Positions 44,867 through 52,801 of a stretch of DNA of 64,000 bases are shown piece by piece (position 1 is the first letter of the stretch; the number at the start of each line of letters is the position of its first letter). The stretch comes from Paenibacillus sp. SC116. Its GTDB lineage: Bacteria; Bacillota; Bacilli; Paenibacillales; Paenibacillaceae. Below the pieces are notes generated by a model, which saw nothing but the letters and a program-made list of their open reading frames with translations, made no database searches and was not told the DNA's origin. The position numbers and the translations under genes are program-made. The stretch spans positions 2,600,777 through 2,664,776 of the forward strand of contig NZ_JANIOF010000001.1 in assembly GCF_024733555.1 (NCBI RefSeq), read 5' to 3'.

Positions 44867-45658
44867 ATGGCACAAGGACAGCTGATTACGAAAGAAAGAA
44901 TAAAGTTGGACCTAGAAAAGTTAGGTGTTGCCGAAGGCATGACGGTGATCGCCCATTCTTCCTTGAAATCGATAGGACGAGTCGTAGGCGGAGCTGTATC
45001 CGTCATACTTGCTTTAGAAGAAGTGATTGGGGAGTCAGGTAGCCTTGTTATGCCTACCCAAACTGAGCAACTTTGTGACCCTACCGTGTATGGTAGCGAC
45101 TATTCTGAAGAAGAAGTACGAATCATTCGAGACGGCATGCCTATTTTCCATCCGGATTTGACGCCGACTTCATATATGGGATTTATACCAGAAATCTTTC
45201 GCAAGCAAAACGGAGTATATCGAAGCGCTCATCCACACGTGTCCTTTGCTGCTTGGGGCAAGCACGCAGCCTACATTACCGACAATCACAAGCTAAATTA
45301 TGCGTTAAGTGAACAGTCGCCATTAGGGAAAATCTATGAGCTGGACGGTTATATTTTATTGCTCGGCGCTCCAACCGACTCCAATTCTTCGCTGCACTTA
45401 GCAGAATACAAGCAGCAGAACACCTTTAGGAAAGAAATAATATGGGACGTGAAAGTAGCGATAGATGGAGAAGAAAAGTGGACGACTTATCAAGATATTA
45501 ATAATGATTCTGATGATTTCAGCAACCTATTTGACAGCTTTAAAAAGGATACAAATTACATCGTAGAAGGAAAAGTTGGAGCAGCGACCAGCTATTTGAT
45601 ACCGATGAGAGCCATGGTAGATTACGCGCTGAACTGGATGAATACCAATCGAGCTTAA
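44867..45658 (+). CDS. Aminoglycoside 3-N-acetyltransferase family protein
   Basis: 263 residues of the AAC(3)/antibiotic_NAT family: AHSSLKSIG near the N-terminus, GSLVMPTQT, and RSAHPHVSFAAWGKHA with the catalytic His, then LLLGAPTDSNSSLHLAE. Members acetylate the 3-amino group of aminoglycosides using acetyl-CoA, but close relatives in Bacillales (YokD) do not give resistance, so true activity is uncertain. GGGGTG lies 7 bases before ATG. Monocistronic with its own terminator. Its presence near a BtrH-type locus may be chance. Confidence 0.9.
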   Translation: MAQGQLITKERIKLDLEKLGVAEGMTVIAHSSLKSIGRVVGGAVSVILALEEVIGESGSLVMPTQTEQLCDPTVYGSDYSEEEVRIIRDGMPIFHPDLTPTSYMGFIPEIFRKQNGVYRSAHPHVSFAAWGKHAAYITDNHKLNYALSEQSPLGKIYELDGYILLLGAPTDSNSSLHLAEYKQQNTFRKEIIWDVKVAIDGEEKWTTYQDINNDSDDFSNLFDSFKKDTNYIVEGKVGAATSYLIPMRAMVDYALNWMNTNRA

Positions 45659-45712
45659 ATGGGCGTAAATTGCGGGCTGATATGCCAGCTTGCATGAATC
45701 CCAATATACAAG

Positions 45713-45753
45713 AGCATAAGCTTCGCTGCTTGCAACAAAGCTTATGCTTATTG
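45713..45753 (+). terminator. Terminator after the AAC(3)-like gene
   Basis: 11-base perfect arms AGCATAAGCTT/AAGCTTATGCT, 14-base loop, then TATTGG. The T run is weak. Confidence 0.7.
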
Positions 45754-45780
45754 GCTTCAATACAGATGAAGAACAGTCAA

Positions 45781-45812
45781 ATATAAAAAGGACTACCACT
45801 TGGCAGACCTTT
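45781..45812 (-). terminator. Terminator of the NAD(P)H oxidoreductase gene
   Basis: Minus strand AGGTCTGCC-AAGT-GGTAGTCCT followed by TTTTATAT. Nearly identical in sequence to the terminator at 47757-47789. Confidence 0.85.
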
Positions 45813-45836
45813 ATTTTGTAGCGGTTTCAGCTTCAA

Positions 45837-46424
45837 TTAAGAAGCTAACATTTTGAAATATTGAAATACTTTATTTAATTTCTTCTCATGATTTCCTTTC
45901 GGACTCTCCATATTGCCAAATTCAAAAAACTTCACTTTTCTGATGCCGACATATTGTAACAAAGCCTTTCTCATCAGCATTTTATGGGCATTCCCCAGCC
46001 AAAATAACGGATAAAAAGTAGGCCCTTTCATCGCAGAAATGCAGACAGCTGATTTCCCTTTCAGCAGCCCTTCAGGAAGCATGCCTCCTGTGTCTCGATA
46101 TGCAAAATTAGAAGCAAACATTTGGTCGATATAACCTAATAGCATCGCAGGTGGACGTCCCCACCAGATTGGGTAAATAAATATAAGCTTATCTGCCCAA
46201 AGGATTTGTTCACGATATTTGGCCAGCTTAGGATCTGCATGCATATCCCTTCTGCGCTTCGTCTCATTGAATACCAGTATGGGATCAAAGCCTTCTTCAT
46301 ACAGATCAAGCACCTGCATATTGGGCGCATGCGCGTTCTCACTTATTCCTTGGATAACTTTTTGCAAAAATGCATAACTAAGACTCCTATGATTCGGGTG
46401 GGTATATACAACCAATATGTTCAT
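45837..46424 (-). CDS. Flavodoxin-fold NAD(P)H dehydrogenase (quinone), KefF/MdaB-like
   Basis: About 195 residues with the flavodoxin-like fold. ILVVYTHPNHRSLSYAF is the FMN phosphate loop and FIYPIWWGRPPAMLLGYIDQMF is the classic NQO/KefF signature. It reduces quinones by two electrons. Start at 46424, eight bases after GGAGGG. It is divergent from a MarR regulator, with an 18-base palindrome directly before its ribosome site, the common arrangement for quinone- or electrophile-sensing control. Confidence 0.92.
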   Translation of the reverse strand: MNILVVYTHPNHRSLSYAFLQKVIQGISENAHAPNMQVLDLYEEGFDPILVFNETKRRRDMHADPKLAKYREQILWADKLIFIYPIWWGRPPAMLLGYIDQMFASNFAYRDTGGMLPEGLLKGKSAVCISAMKGPTFYPLFWLGNAHKMLMRKALLQYVGIRKVKFFEFGNMESPKGNHEKKLNKVFQYFKMLAS

Positions 46425-46440
46425 TGCCTTGCCCTCCATT

Positions 46441-46458
46441 ACTTGTCATATGATAAGT
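46441..46458. promoter_or_regulatory. Palindromic operator of the quinone reductase gene
   Basis: ACTTGTCATATGATAAGT: an 18-base palindrome with one non-symmetric pair, in the 5' leader of the oxidoreductase gene. Likely MarR-family binding site. Confidence 0.6.
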
Positions 46459-46483
46459 AAAAGGTAGCACGATCATGAGTTAG

Positions 46484-46512
46484 TTGTCAATTGATAATTG
46501 TATTGTGATAAT
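46484..46512 (+). promoter_or_regulatory. marR-type promoter, overlapping a divergent minus-35
   Basis: TTGTCA (46484-46489), 17 bases, GATAAT (46507-46512) for the regulator. The same bases give TTGACA on the other strand (46490-46485), so both divergent promoters share a minus-35 region. CAATT GAT AATTG at 46488-46500 is a second dyad. Confidence 0.6.
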
Positions 46513-46544
46513 CATTTTGTTATCGTACAGTTGAGGTGATCTAT

Positions 46545-46982
46545 ATGGACAAAGAAGCTTTGTTTCAACAATTTGTGAACTTCACGACTTCCGTACATGA
46601 AGTAACATTTGAATTAACGAAAGATGTTAAGCCTGAGGACATTACACCTCTTCAATATAGTATTTTGGAGTACATCGCGGTCAGCCAGCCAGTTACGTTA
46701 AGCCAGATCAGTGAATGCAAGCATATTTCTATGCCCAATACGAGCCGTGAACTCAAGAAATTAACCGACAAGCAATTATGCGAGAAATTTGAGGTGCCAG
46801 ATGATAGGCGCAAACAATTGATTCGACTTTCCGAATCTGGACAAACCATGATGAATACAGCTTTCGAGCAAATTGGAGCTCGGTTTCTCGAGCGAATAAA
46901 GGATGTCTCTTCTGAAGAGCTGCAGGATATTCAGCACGCATTAAATATACTCCAATCCAAAGTATTTAATGGCAGCAAGTAA
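46545..46982 (+). CDS. MarR-family transcriptional regulator
   Basis: 145 residues with the MarR winged helix: LSQISECKHISMPNTSRELKKL (recognition region) and the wing VPDDRRKQLIRLSESG. A single Cys (in ISECKH) lies at the start of the recognition helices and a second near the wing (QLCEKF), so thiol sensing is possible. ATG at 46545 follows GAGGTG. It is divergent from the quinone reductase and probably represses it and itself. Confidence 0.92.
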   Translation: MDKEALFQQFVNFTTSVHEVTFELTKDVKPEDITPLQYSILEYIAVSQPVTLSQISECKHISMPNTSRELKKLTDKQLCEKFEVPDDRRKQLIRLSESGQTMMNTAFEQIGARFLERIKDVSSEELQDIQHALNILQSKVFNGSK

Positions 46983-47029
46983 ATTTCCACCCTTTAGAAT
47001 TACGTACTCGTTTATTCGCATCAAATGAA

Positions 47030-47058
47030 AAAGAAGGAGCTGCAATCGCTCCTTCTTT
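47030..47058. terminator. Bidirectional terminator between MarR and SRPBCC genes
   Basis: AAAGAAGGAGC/GCTCCTTCTTT, 7-base loop; T-rich on both sides. Confidence 0.85.
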
Positions 47059-47065
47059 CCCTATT

Positions 47066-47563
47066 TTAACCTGTATAACTAACCTTACCCGTTTCCACTA
47101 ATTCCTTCAGTCCCATAAACATCAAGTTCCAGCCGTGCTCAGTGCCATCATATGCTTCAGCTTTCGCTTTTTCAATATCTGCTTCCGTCCAGCTCGGTTC
47201 ATGTGGCACGTTGATGTTGTGCGTGAAGATCATCTCGCAGCCTTGCGACGTTTCTGTCAACTCCACTGCAATCGTATCTTCCCATTCACTAAACTGCGGC
47301 ATTTTAAAGGTAAAGACCAGTTTATGAGGAACGTCCAGTTCAACGTATTTCCCAATCGCACGATAATCGACTCCGCCTCGATGGTCAACAATCTCCCAAT
47401 CCCCTCCCACAATAGGATTGTTGCGTATTATCTTATTGGTTCTTTCCAATGTAAAGAGCCATTTTTTCATCATCTCAGGGTTCAACCATGCATGATATAC
47501 CTTTTCAGCAGGCACCTCAAAATGTCTCGCCATTGTTAACACCGTTGTAGAATAGTTGTTCAT
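47066..47563 (-). CDS. SRPBCC (AHSA1-like) domain protein
   Basis: 165 residues: a single START/SRPBCC ligand-cavity domain with ARHFEVPAEKVYHAWLNPEMMKKWLF at the start and GWNLMFMGLKELVE in the C-terminal helix, as in COG3832 proteins. They bind hydrophobic ligands; the function is otherwise unknown. ATG at 47563 is six bases after GGAGG (a TTG lies two codons upstream). Single-gene unit. Confidence 0.9.
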   Translation of the reverse strand: MNNYSTTVLTMARHFEVPAEKVYHAWLNPEMMKKWLFTLERTNKIIRNNPIVGGDWEIVDHRGGVDYRAIGKYVELDVPHKLVFTFKMPQFSEWEDTIAVELTETSQGCEMIFTHNINVPHEPSWTEADIEKAKAEAYDGTEHGWNLMFMGLKELVETGKVSYTG

Positions 47564-47756
47564 ACTCAACCTCCTCTATGTCAGTTACAAATATCGGCTT
47601 TCACCCATCAGTCTCTTTGTAGAGCTTGTCCATTTGCAATTCAATTATAACTCACCTCGATAGCACCATCCAAAAATCAACCGACCACGATGAAGTCTCT
47701 GTATGACTCTAAGCAGTATCCTTCCATTTCATCAGCAGCATCACAGAAGGATGGCG

Positions 47757-47789
47757 TATATAAAAAGGACTACCGTGTGGCAGCCCTTC
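47757..47789 (-). terminator. Terminator of the GNAT gene
   Basis: Minus strand AGGGCTGCC-ACAC-GGTAGTCCT then TTTTTATAT. Near-copy of the terminator at 45781-45812. Confidence 0.85.
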
Positions 47790-47806
47790 AAGTAATATAA
47801 CTGTTA

Positions 47807-48379
47807 TTATTTTGTAAGCTTATAATAGCAATGAGGTTGATCCTCGATCTCCACATCACCACAATATTGAAATCCACACTTTTGTATCACTTTATTGGAC
47901 GGATCATTACGTAAATGAGCGAGAGCGATAAGCTGTTCAACGTTTGTATTTTCGAATAAATACATAATCAGACCTCTCGCCGCCTGCGTGGTGTATCCCT
48001 TATTCTGATAGGGTTCGGAAATGCCATAAAAAATTTCACGACTAGGTGGAGACAACTCATCCTTAATTCCTGTACCGCAAATACCGATAAATTCACCTGT
48101 TTCTTTCAATATAATGCCTAGTCGCAACCGATATTGTTCAGGATCTCCGTTTCTCGATACGGCATCAAGGAACCGCTCATTTTCTGGCATTTCATAATTC
48201 ACAAACCACTCTTCCCGCTGTTCCCTGGGGGCATTCCATCCAATCAAATATTTATGAAAATGAGGCTGCCAAGTAAGGTTGTGCAGCGCATCTACATCAT
48301 CAGCTTGATACTCCCGTAAAATGATATCTTTGGACTCTATCGTAAAGACGCTATTGCTTCTATTTTGTGAATGACTCAT
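47807..48379 (-). CDS. GNAT N-acetyltransferase (RimJ/RimL type)
   Basis: About 190 residues. ILREYQADDVDALHNLTWQP opens the fold; the acetyl-CoA loop reads YQNKGYTTQAARGLIMYLFE and the last strand ALAHLRNDPSNKVIQKCGFQYCG is typical. The substrate may be a protein N-terminus, amino acid or antibiotic. ATG at 48379 follows AGGAGG. It is preceded by a 216-base leader with a five-residue leader peptide and inverted repeats, so expression may be controlled by attenuation. Confidence 0.9.
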   Translation of the reverse strand: MSHSQNRSNSVFTIESKDIILREYQADDVDALHNLTWQPHFHKYLIGWNAPREQREEWFVNYEMPENERFLDAVSRNGDPEQYRLRLGIILKETGEFIGICGTGIKDELSPPSREIFYGISEPYQNKGYTTQAARGLIMYLFENTNVEQLIALAHLRNDPSNKVIQKCGFQYCGDVEIEDQPHCYYKLTK

Positions 48380-48594
48380 TATATATCCTCCTAATGAATA
48401 GAAGGCATACAAAGCAGCTAATTTTATGAATGATCATCACAGGAACATGCAGCAATCCACAAGGATTCACCGCATAAAGTGATGGATAACACTATGCTTT
48501 GTATCCTTGTAATCGTTAAATAATTGAATATTCGATTTAACACATTACAAAGTTGTTGGCATAATGAATCCTCCCCGTTATCAAATACTAGTAA
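48380..48594 (-). promoter_or_regulatory. Leader of the GNAT gene with candidate leader peptide
   Basis: Reading from the promoter: GGGGAGG, then ATG at 48562 encoding Met-Pro-Thr-Thr-Leu and a TAA stop (48545). Then about 165 bases with inverted repeats: ATACAAAGCA near 48498 pairing with TGCTTTGTAT near 48410, and a small AATCC-TTGT-GGATT hairpin between them. The GNAT ribosome site lies just past the distal arm. This matches the layout of translation- or transcription-attenuation leaders of resistance genes. Confidence 0.45.
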
Positions 48595-48623
48595 ATTGTA
48601 GCAAAATGTTTAATTAGGTTCAA
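48595..48623 (-). promoter_or_regulatory. Promoter of the GNAT leader
   Basis: Minus strand: TTGAAC (48623-48618), 17 bases, TACAAT (48600-48595). Confidence 0.5.
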
Positions 48624-48713
48624 TAAATATACTTCTCACTAGTCTTCAACCTTAAACCACGCCGTTTAAACGGAAGTAAAGTTTCATTATTGAAAGCCTT
48701 GTCCATACCATCA
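48624..48713. other. Short AT-rich spacer
   Basis: Between the GNAT promoter and the DUF1801 terminator. I see only an imperfect GCCGTTTAAACGG palindrome near 48662. Confidence 0.3.
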
Positions 48714-48751
48714 TAAAAAAGAGCAATGCTTGACGTTCATGCATTACTCTT
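48714..48751 (-). terminator. Terminator of the DUF1801 gene
   Basis: Minus strand AAGAGTAATGC/GCATTGCTCTT with an 11-base loop, one T-G pair, then TTTTTTATG. Confidence 0.9.
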
Positions 48752-48763
48752 ACCTTAATCCTA

Positions 48764-49105
48764 TTAAATTGAGCTTGATGCTTGCTGTAGCCATAATGTT
48801 AACTGTTTGGAATCATAGGCATTGCCTTTGCGAAGCTTCAGCGTTTTTCTTTCAGCTGGACCATCAAACATGTCTTCTGGAAGCTCCAAGCCAACAGCAT
48901 TAAAAATAGTAAAGCTAACCGCGTCTTTGGATGTGGAAATAACCGCGGCGTATTTACCATTTTTCAAAAAATGTGGTTTCTTATACTGAATCCGTTCCGT
49001 TACTTCCGGTATAGCCTGATGCACAACTTCACGCAAGTTCGTGGAGAGCTCCACCTGCCATGGTTCTTGAATTGCAGCGATAAAATCGGTCACTTCCTGA
49101 TTCAT
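48764..49105 (-). CDS. DUF1801 (YdhG/YjhG-type) protein
   Basis: 113 residues: EVTDFIAAIQEPWQVELSTNLREVVHQAIPEVTERIQYKKPHF is the usual start of DUF1801 proteins, which fold like frataxin-related alpha/beta units. Function unknown. The start at MNQEV follows GGAGAGAGGG; longer in-frame starts lack a ribosome site. Stands alone with its own terminator. Confidence 0.88.
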   Translation of the reverse strand: MNQEVTDFIAAIQEPWQVELSTNLREVVHQAIPEVTERIQYKKPHFLKNGKYAAVISTSKDAVSFTIFNAVGLELPEDMFDGPAERKTLKLRKGNAYDSKQLTLWLQQASSSI

Positions 49106-49210
49106 TTCCCTCTCTCCTTCACTCAAGTATAAAGTCTTTATACAGGTACACCATTTGTTCGACGAAAATAAATCAATTCCTTCTATTCATTTGCTGTACC
49201 TATAGATGAC

Positions 49211-49244
49211 AAAAGCCCCCACTTTATAAAAAGTGAGGGCTACT
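49211..49244 (-). terminator. Terminator of the ahpC-ahpF unit
   Basis: Minus strand AGCCCTCACTTT-TTAT-AAAGTGGGGGCT followed by TTTG. Confidence 0.85.
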
Positions 49245-49300
49245 CTAACAGCAGTAAGCTATCCTAGATAGGCTGCCATTTATTATTTTAGGCGAAAATA

Positions 49301-50830
49301 TTAGTTGCGAATGAGATAATCGAATGCACCTAGAGCTGCCGTCGCACCGGATCCCATCGAGATGATGATTTGCTTGTACGCGCTGTTTGTGCAGTCACCA
49401 GCAGCAAATACACCTGGAATACTTGTAGCACCGTGGCTATCAACGATGATTTCACCCATACGATTGCGTTCAACCGTATCAGCTAACCAGTCTGTGTTTG
49501 GTACAAGACCGATTTGCACGAATACACCTTGTAGTGCGATTTGTTTCTCTTCGCCTGTCTCACGATCGATATACGTAAGGCTTTCAAGCTTATCCGTTCC
49601 CGTCAATTCTTTCGTTTGAACATTCTTGAGAACCGTAACGTTTGGCAAGCTGTAAAGACGATCTTGCAATACAGAATCAGCTTTAAGTTCAGAAGCAAAC
49701 TCAAGCACTGTTACATGGTTTACGATACCTGCAAGATCGATTGCTGCCTCGACACCAGAGTTACCGCCGCCGACAACTGCAACATCTTTACCTGTGAACA
49801 ATGGACCATCACAATGCGGGCAGTAAGCTACGCCTTTGTTTTTGAATTCCACTTCACCTGGAACGCCCATATTTCTCCAACGTGCACCTGTAGAAATGAT
49901 AACCGTCTTACTCTTCAGAACCGCACCATTTTCAAGCTCAATCTCGATAAACTCGTTTTTATCTAGACGCTTCGCACGTTGTGTTTTCATCACATCGATG
50001 CCATACTCTTTTACTTGCTCTTCGATGCTAGCAACGAGCCTAGGACCTTCTGTGTACTTCACGCTAATGAAGTTCTCGATGCCCATTGTATCATTAACTT
50101 GGCCACCGAAGCGCTCTGCAACGATACCTGTACGAATCCCTTTACGAGCTGCGTAAATCGCTGCGCTTGCGCCGGATGGACCGCCACCAACAACAAGCAC
50201 ATCATAAGGAGCTTTATTATCCAATTCAGATGCATCTGGACCAGAACCCAATTTAGCAAGAATATCTTCAATTGTTGTACGACCGCTTTCGAAGAACTCA
50301 CCGTTGAGGTATACGCTTGGCACAGCCATTACGTTTTTGCTTTCTACCTCATCTTTGAATACAGCACCATCAATCATCGTATGCGAAATACCAGGATTGA
50401 AAATACTCATCAAGTTCAACGCTTGCACCACATCAGGACAGTTATGGCAGCTCAAGCTGATATAGGACTCAAATGTGTATTCGCCTTTAATGCTCTTAAT
50501 TTGATCGATTACACTTTGATCCACTTTAGGAGCTCTGCCGCTTACTTGAAGCAATGCAAGTACAAGGGAAGTGAATTCATGTCCAAGCGGTGTACCTGCG
50601 AACACAACACCTGTGTCTTCGCCAACACGGTTTACGCTGAAGCTTGGTGTTCTATCCAAATCTGCCTTTTCTACCGAAATCATAGCAGACATGCTAGCAA
50701 GCTCATCTACAAGAGACATCATCTCTGTAGATGCAGCATCGTCACCAGCGCTCACTTTAATTACGATGTTGCCTTCCAATAGTTGAAGATATTGCTCTAA
50801 TTGTTGTTTGATATCCTGATCCAATGCCAT
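49301..50830 (-). CDS. ahpF: Alkyl hydroperoxide reductase subunit F
   Basis: About 509 residues, standard AhpF length. The N-terminal double thioredoxin domain has the active CHNC (Cys about 128 and 131). It is followed by a thioredoxin-reductase-like part with [17 protein letters not shown] (FAD), the second redox pair [19 protein letters not shown] (NADH) and [14 protein letters not shown]. It passes electrons from NADH to AhpC. ATG follows AAGGAGG. It lies 117 bases downstream of ahpC in the same PerR-type transcription unit. Confidence 0.96.
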   Translation of the reverse strand: MALDQDIKQQLEQYLQLLEGNIVIKVSAGDDAASTEMMSLVDELASMSAMISVEKADLDRTPSFSVNRVGEDTGVVFAGTPLGHEFTSLVLALLQVSGRAPKVDQSVIDQIKSIKGEYTFESYISLSCHNCPDVVQALNLMSIFNPGISHTMIDGAVFKDEVESKNVMAVPSVYLNGEFFESGRTTIEDILAKLGSGPDASELDNKAPYDVLVVGGGPSGASAAIYAARKGIRTGIVAERFGGQVNDTMGIENFISVKYTEGPRLVASIEEQVKEYGIDVMKTQRAKRLDKNEFIEIELENGAVLKSKTVIISTGARWRNMGVPGEVEFKNKGVAYCPHCDGPLFTGKDVAVVGGGNSGVEAAIDLAGIVNHVTVLEFASELKADSVLQDRLYSLPNVTVLKNVQTKELTGTDKLESLTYIDRETGEEKQIALQGVFVQIGLVPNTDWLADTVERNRMGEIIVDSHGATSIPGVFAAGDCTNSAYKQIIISMGSGATAALGAFDYLIRN

Positions 50831-50947
50831 TTGATAATCCTCCTTAAAATGTTCGATAATGACGCTGCTTCGCATGGTCTAGTCATGGTGCTGAACAAAC
50901 GCTTCTATATCAATGCCGACAACTTCGGCGACTTTATTACAGGTTGT

Positions 50948-51511
50948 TTAGATTTTTCCTACAAGATCAAGGTTTGGCTTCAATGTTTCGCCGCCTTCTT
51001 GCCATTTTGCTGGGCAAACTTCACCTGGATTGTTGCGAACATATTGTGCTGCTTTGATCTTGCTAATTAGCGCACTTGCATCACGGCCGATGCCGCCAGC
51101 TGTAATTTCAACCGTTTGGATAACTCCGTCTGGGTCGATGATGAACGTACCGCGATCAGCAAGACCTTCGGACTCTACCAATACATCGAAGTTACGGGAG
51201 ATAACATGAGATGGATCGCCGATCATGATGTACTCTACTTTACCGATTGCAGGCGAGCTTGCATGCCATGCTTTATGCGTGAAATGAGTATCTGTAGATA
51301 CGGAATATACTTCAACGCCAAGTTGTTTCAACTCTGCGTATTGATTTTGCAAATCTTCAAGCTCTGTTGGGCAAACGAATGTGAAGTCTGCTGGATAGAA
51401 GCAAACGACGCTCCATTGACCTTTGAAGTTTTGTTCTGTTACATCTAGGAATTTCCCGTTTTGAAATGCAGTTGCTTGGAATGGTTGTACCTCTGTACCG
51501 ATAAGTGACAT
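50948..51511 (-). CDS. ahpC: Alkyl hydroperoxide reductase subunit C (typical 2-Cys peroxiredoxin)
   Basis: 187 residues. Peroxidatic Cys at about 47 in FTFVCPTE and resolving Cys in EVCPAKW near the C-terminus, both intact. The protein reduces hydrogen peroxide, organic hydroperoxides and peroxynitrite in the cytoplasm, recycled by AhpF. AAAGGAG precedes the ATG. Two PerR-like boxes flank a sigma-A promoter about 105-155 bases upstream of the start. Confidence 0.97.
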   Translation of the reverse strand: MSLIGTEVQPFQATAFQNGKFLDVTEQNFKGQWSVVCFYPADFTFVCPTELEDLQNQYAELKQLGVEVYSVSTDTHFTHKAWHASSPAIGKVEYIMIGDPSHVISRNFDVLVESEGLADRGTFIIDPDGVIQTVEITAGGIGRDASALISKIKAAQYVRNNPGEVCPAKWQEGGETLKPNLDLVGKI

Positions 51512-51606
51512 ATATAAAATCTCCTTTATTAGATGTTTTCTAAGTTGATAGAAAAAGCTGATTCAGAACGTTAGAGCAGTGTGTGCTGTTCATTCCGCAT
51601 CGCTCT

Positions 51607-51621
51607 TTATAATGATTATTA
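51607..51621. promoter_or_regulatory. PerR-like box 1 (ahpC)
   Basis: TTATAATGATTATTA matches TTATAATNATTATAA at all but one position; overlaps the minus-10. Confidence 0.8.
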
Positions 51622-51646
51622 TTTACTACGAACTACAAACTGTCAA
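51618..51646 (-). promoter_or_regulatory. ahpC promoter
   Basis: Minus strand TTGACA (51646-51641), 17 bases, AATAAT (51623-51618). Confidence 0.8.
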
Positions 51647-51652
51647 GCTTTT

Positions 51653-51667
51653 TTATAATCATTCTAA
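51653..51667. promoter_or_regulatory. PerR-like box 2 (ahpC)
   Basis: TTATAATCATTCTAA, one mismatch from the PerR consensus, just upstream of the minus-35. The two boxes start 46 bases apart. Confidence 0.75.
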
Positions 51668-51899
51668 AATGAGAACCTTTTTCAGTGGCGAAATGATGTC
51701 GGACAGACATTTGGGATTATATGAACGAACACGCCACATCGACGGATCAATTTAGAATAGCTTAATCTACCCTTCCTCATAGTGACGTATGTAATTTTCA
51801 AAAGAATTAAGAAAAAGACTTCCCCCTTAGTGAGAGCAAGTCATTTTTTATATTCGATACTTTTGCATTGCATTGTCTTACATATGAGCCTGCCGTACA

Positions 51900-52052
51900 T
51901 TAATCAGAAAAAGCTCTTGCTCTAAGGTTCTCTGGCCCTACACGGAAAGCAGTTCCAGCCGCCCCTCCAATTTGGCTTACAAACGCTTGATAGATCAAAA
52001 ATCCAGGATTAGGCGGCAAAAAATCCACACCTTCTAATTGAAAGGGACACAT
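51900..52052 (-). pseudogene. 50-codon coding-like fragment
   Basis: An open frame from ATG 52052 (MCPFQLEGVD...) to TAA. The residue pattern (LPPNPGFLIYQAF..., FRVGPENLRARAF) looks like the end of a real protein, but there is no ribosome site before the ATG and I cannot name the family. Probably the C-terminal remnant of a lost gene; a genuine small gene is less likely. Confidence 0.35.
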
Positions 52053-52160
52053 AGTACAATCAATGGCGCGGTTCTACAAGCAAGCGATATTATTAATCAT
52101 CATGAGGCGATGTGGAATAATCGGTTCTTAACGGTTATAGATGGGGAGATTACATTGTAA
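52038..52160 (+). pseudogene. Coding-like fragment before the DinB gene
   Basis: A 40-codon stretch open from just after TAA 52035 to TAA 52158, ending ...NRFLTVIDGEITL. It has natural-looking codons but no ATG with a ribosome site. Read as the tail of a decayed gene. Confidence 0.25.
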
Positions 52161-52195
52161 TTATCGATGACACCTACAGTGCCTATGTTCGATAT

Positions 52196-52224
52196 TTGAT
52201 ACTTATCGTCCGATTTACTAAAAT
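52196..52224 (+). promoter_or_regulatory. Promoter of the DinB-family gene
   Basis: TTGATA (52196-52201), 17 bases, TAAAAT (52219-52224); ribosome site and ATG follow about 25-36 bases later. Confidence 0.65.
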
Positions 52225-52259
52225 AGAATATAGGCTTTAACTATTGGAGGTATTTAATT

Positions 52260-52730
52260 ATGTATCGTAAATCAGAAGATTTTATTGAAGATTGGATTGC
52301 TTCTTCTGCTGGAACTCTTTCCGTCATGAAGGCAATTACAGATGATAAAATGGATTATTCCATTGTAGAAGGACATAATTCCTTAGGATGGCTTGCTTGG
52401 CATTTGGTCGGTGCTGGTGGATTTTTCGGGCAACTTGCAGGCTTGCAAATTCCTGCTGCAGGTCCAGATACATCGATGCCAAGTTCAATGACAACTATCG
52501 TAGAAAAATACGAGGAAGTCATTGAAGCATACAAAAACGAAGCGTTAACATTAACGGATGAACAACTAACCGAAGAAGTAAGTGGATTTATGGGTCCAAT
52601 TGCAAGAGGTAAGTTGCTGCGAACGCTAATCGATCACCAAACCCATCATCGTGGGCAAATGACAGTACTGCTCCGTCAAGCAGGCTTACCTGTACCAGGT
52701 GTTATGGGACCAACAAAAGAAATGCAATAA
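52260..52730 (+). CDS. DinB-family protein
   Basis: 156 residues forming one DinB/YfiT four-helix bundle. The metal triad is visible as His in LAWHLVG and His/His in DHQTHHRGQM. These are metal-dependent enzymes, many of them thiol-S-transferases using bacillithiol; the exact reaction cannot be assigned. GGAGG precedes the ATG. It has its own promoter and terminator. Confidence 0.9.
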   Translation: MYRKSEDFIEDWIASSAGTLSVMKAITDDKMDYSIVEGHNSLGWLAWHLVGAGGFFGQLAGLQIPAAGPDTSMPSSMTTIVEKYEEVIEAYKNEALTLTDEQLTEEVSGFMGPIARGKLLRTLIDHQTHHRGQMTVLLRQAGLPVPGVMGPTKEMQ

Positions 52731-52733
52731 AGT

Positions 52734-52776
52734 AAAACGGCTTACATCGTCCATAAGGAAGGTGTAGGCCGTTTAA
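52734..52776 (+). terminator. Terminator after the DinB gene
   Basis: AAACGGCTTACA/TGTAGGCCGTTT arms with one mismatch, then TTTAATTGTTTT. Confidence 0.8.
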
Positions 52777-52801
52777 TTGTTTTCCATGCATTTTTTATCG
52801 T

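Larger units (their letters stand above)
51668..52195. other. Intergenic region with gene fragments
   Basis: About 530 bases without an intact recognised gene. It contains a weak hairpin with GACTT/AAGTC arms at 51817-51842 and two coding-like fragments on opposite strands, listed separately (51900-52052 and 52038-52160). Confidence 0.5.

Noticed and set aside
44867-45658. Resistance gene belonging to the second cluster
   Set aside because: AAC(3)-like family fits an aminoglycoside theme, but it is 13 kb away with its own terminator and its relatives often give no resistance.
49979-50782. 267-codon plus-strand frame inside ahpF
   Set aside because: Antisense shadow of a gene with all AhpF motifs; no plausible start context.
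50831-50947. Coding-like stretch between ahpC and ahpF
   Set aside because: About 20 codons are open and look protein-like, but there is no start or family match; treated as intergenic.
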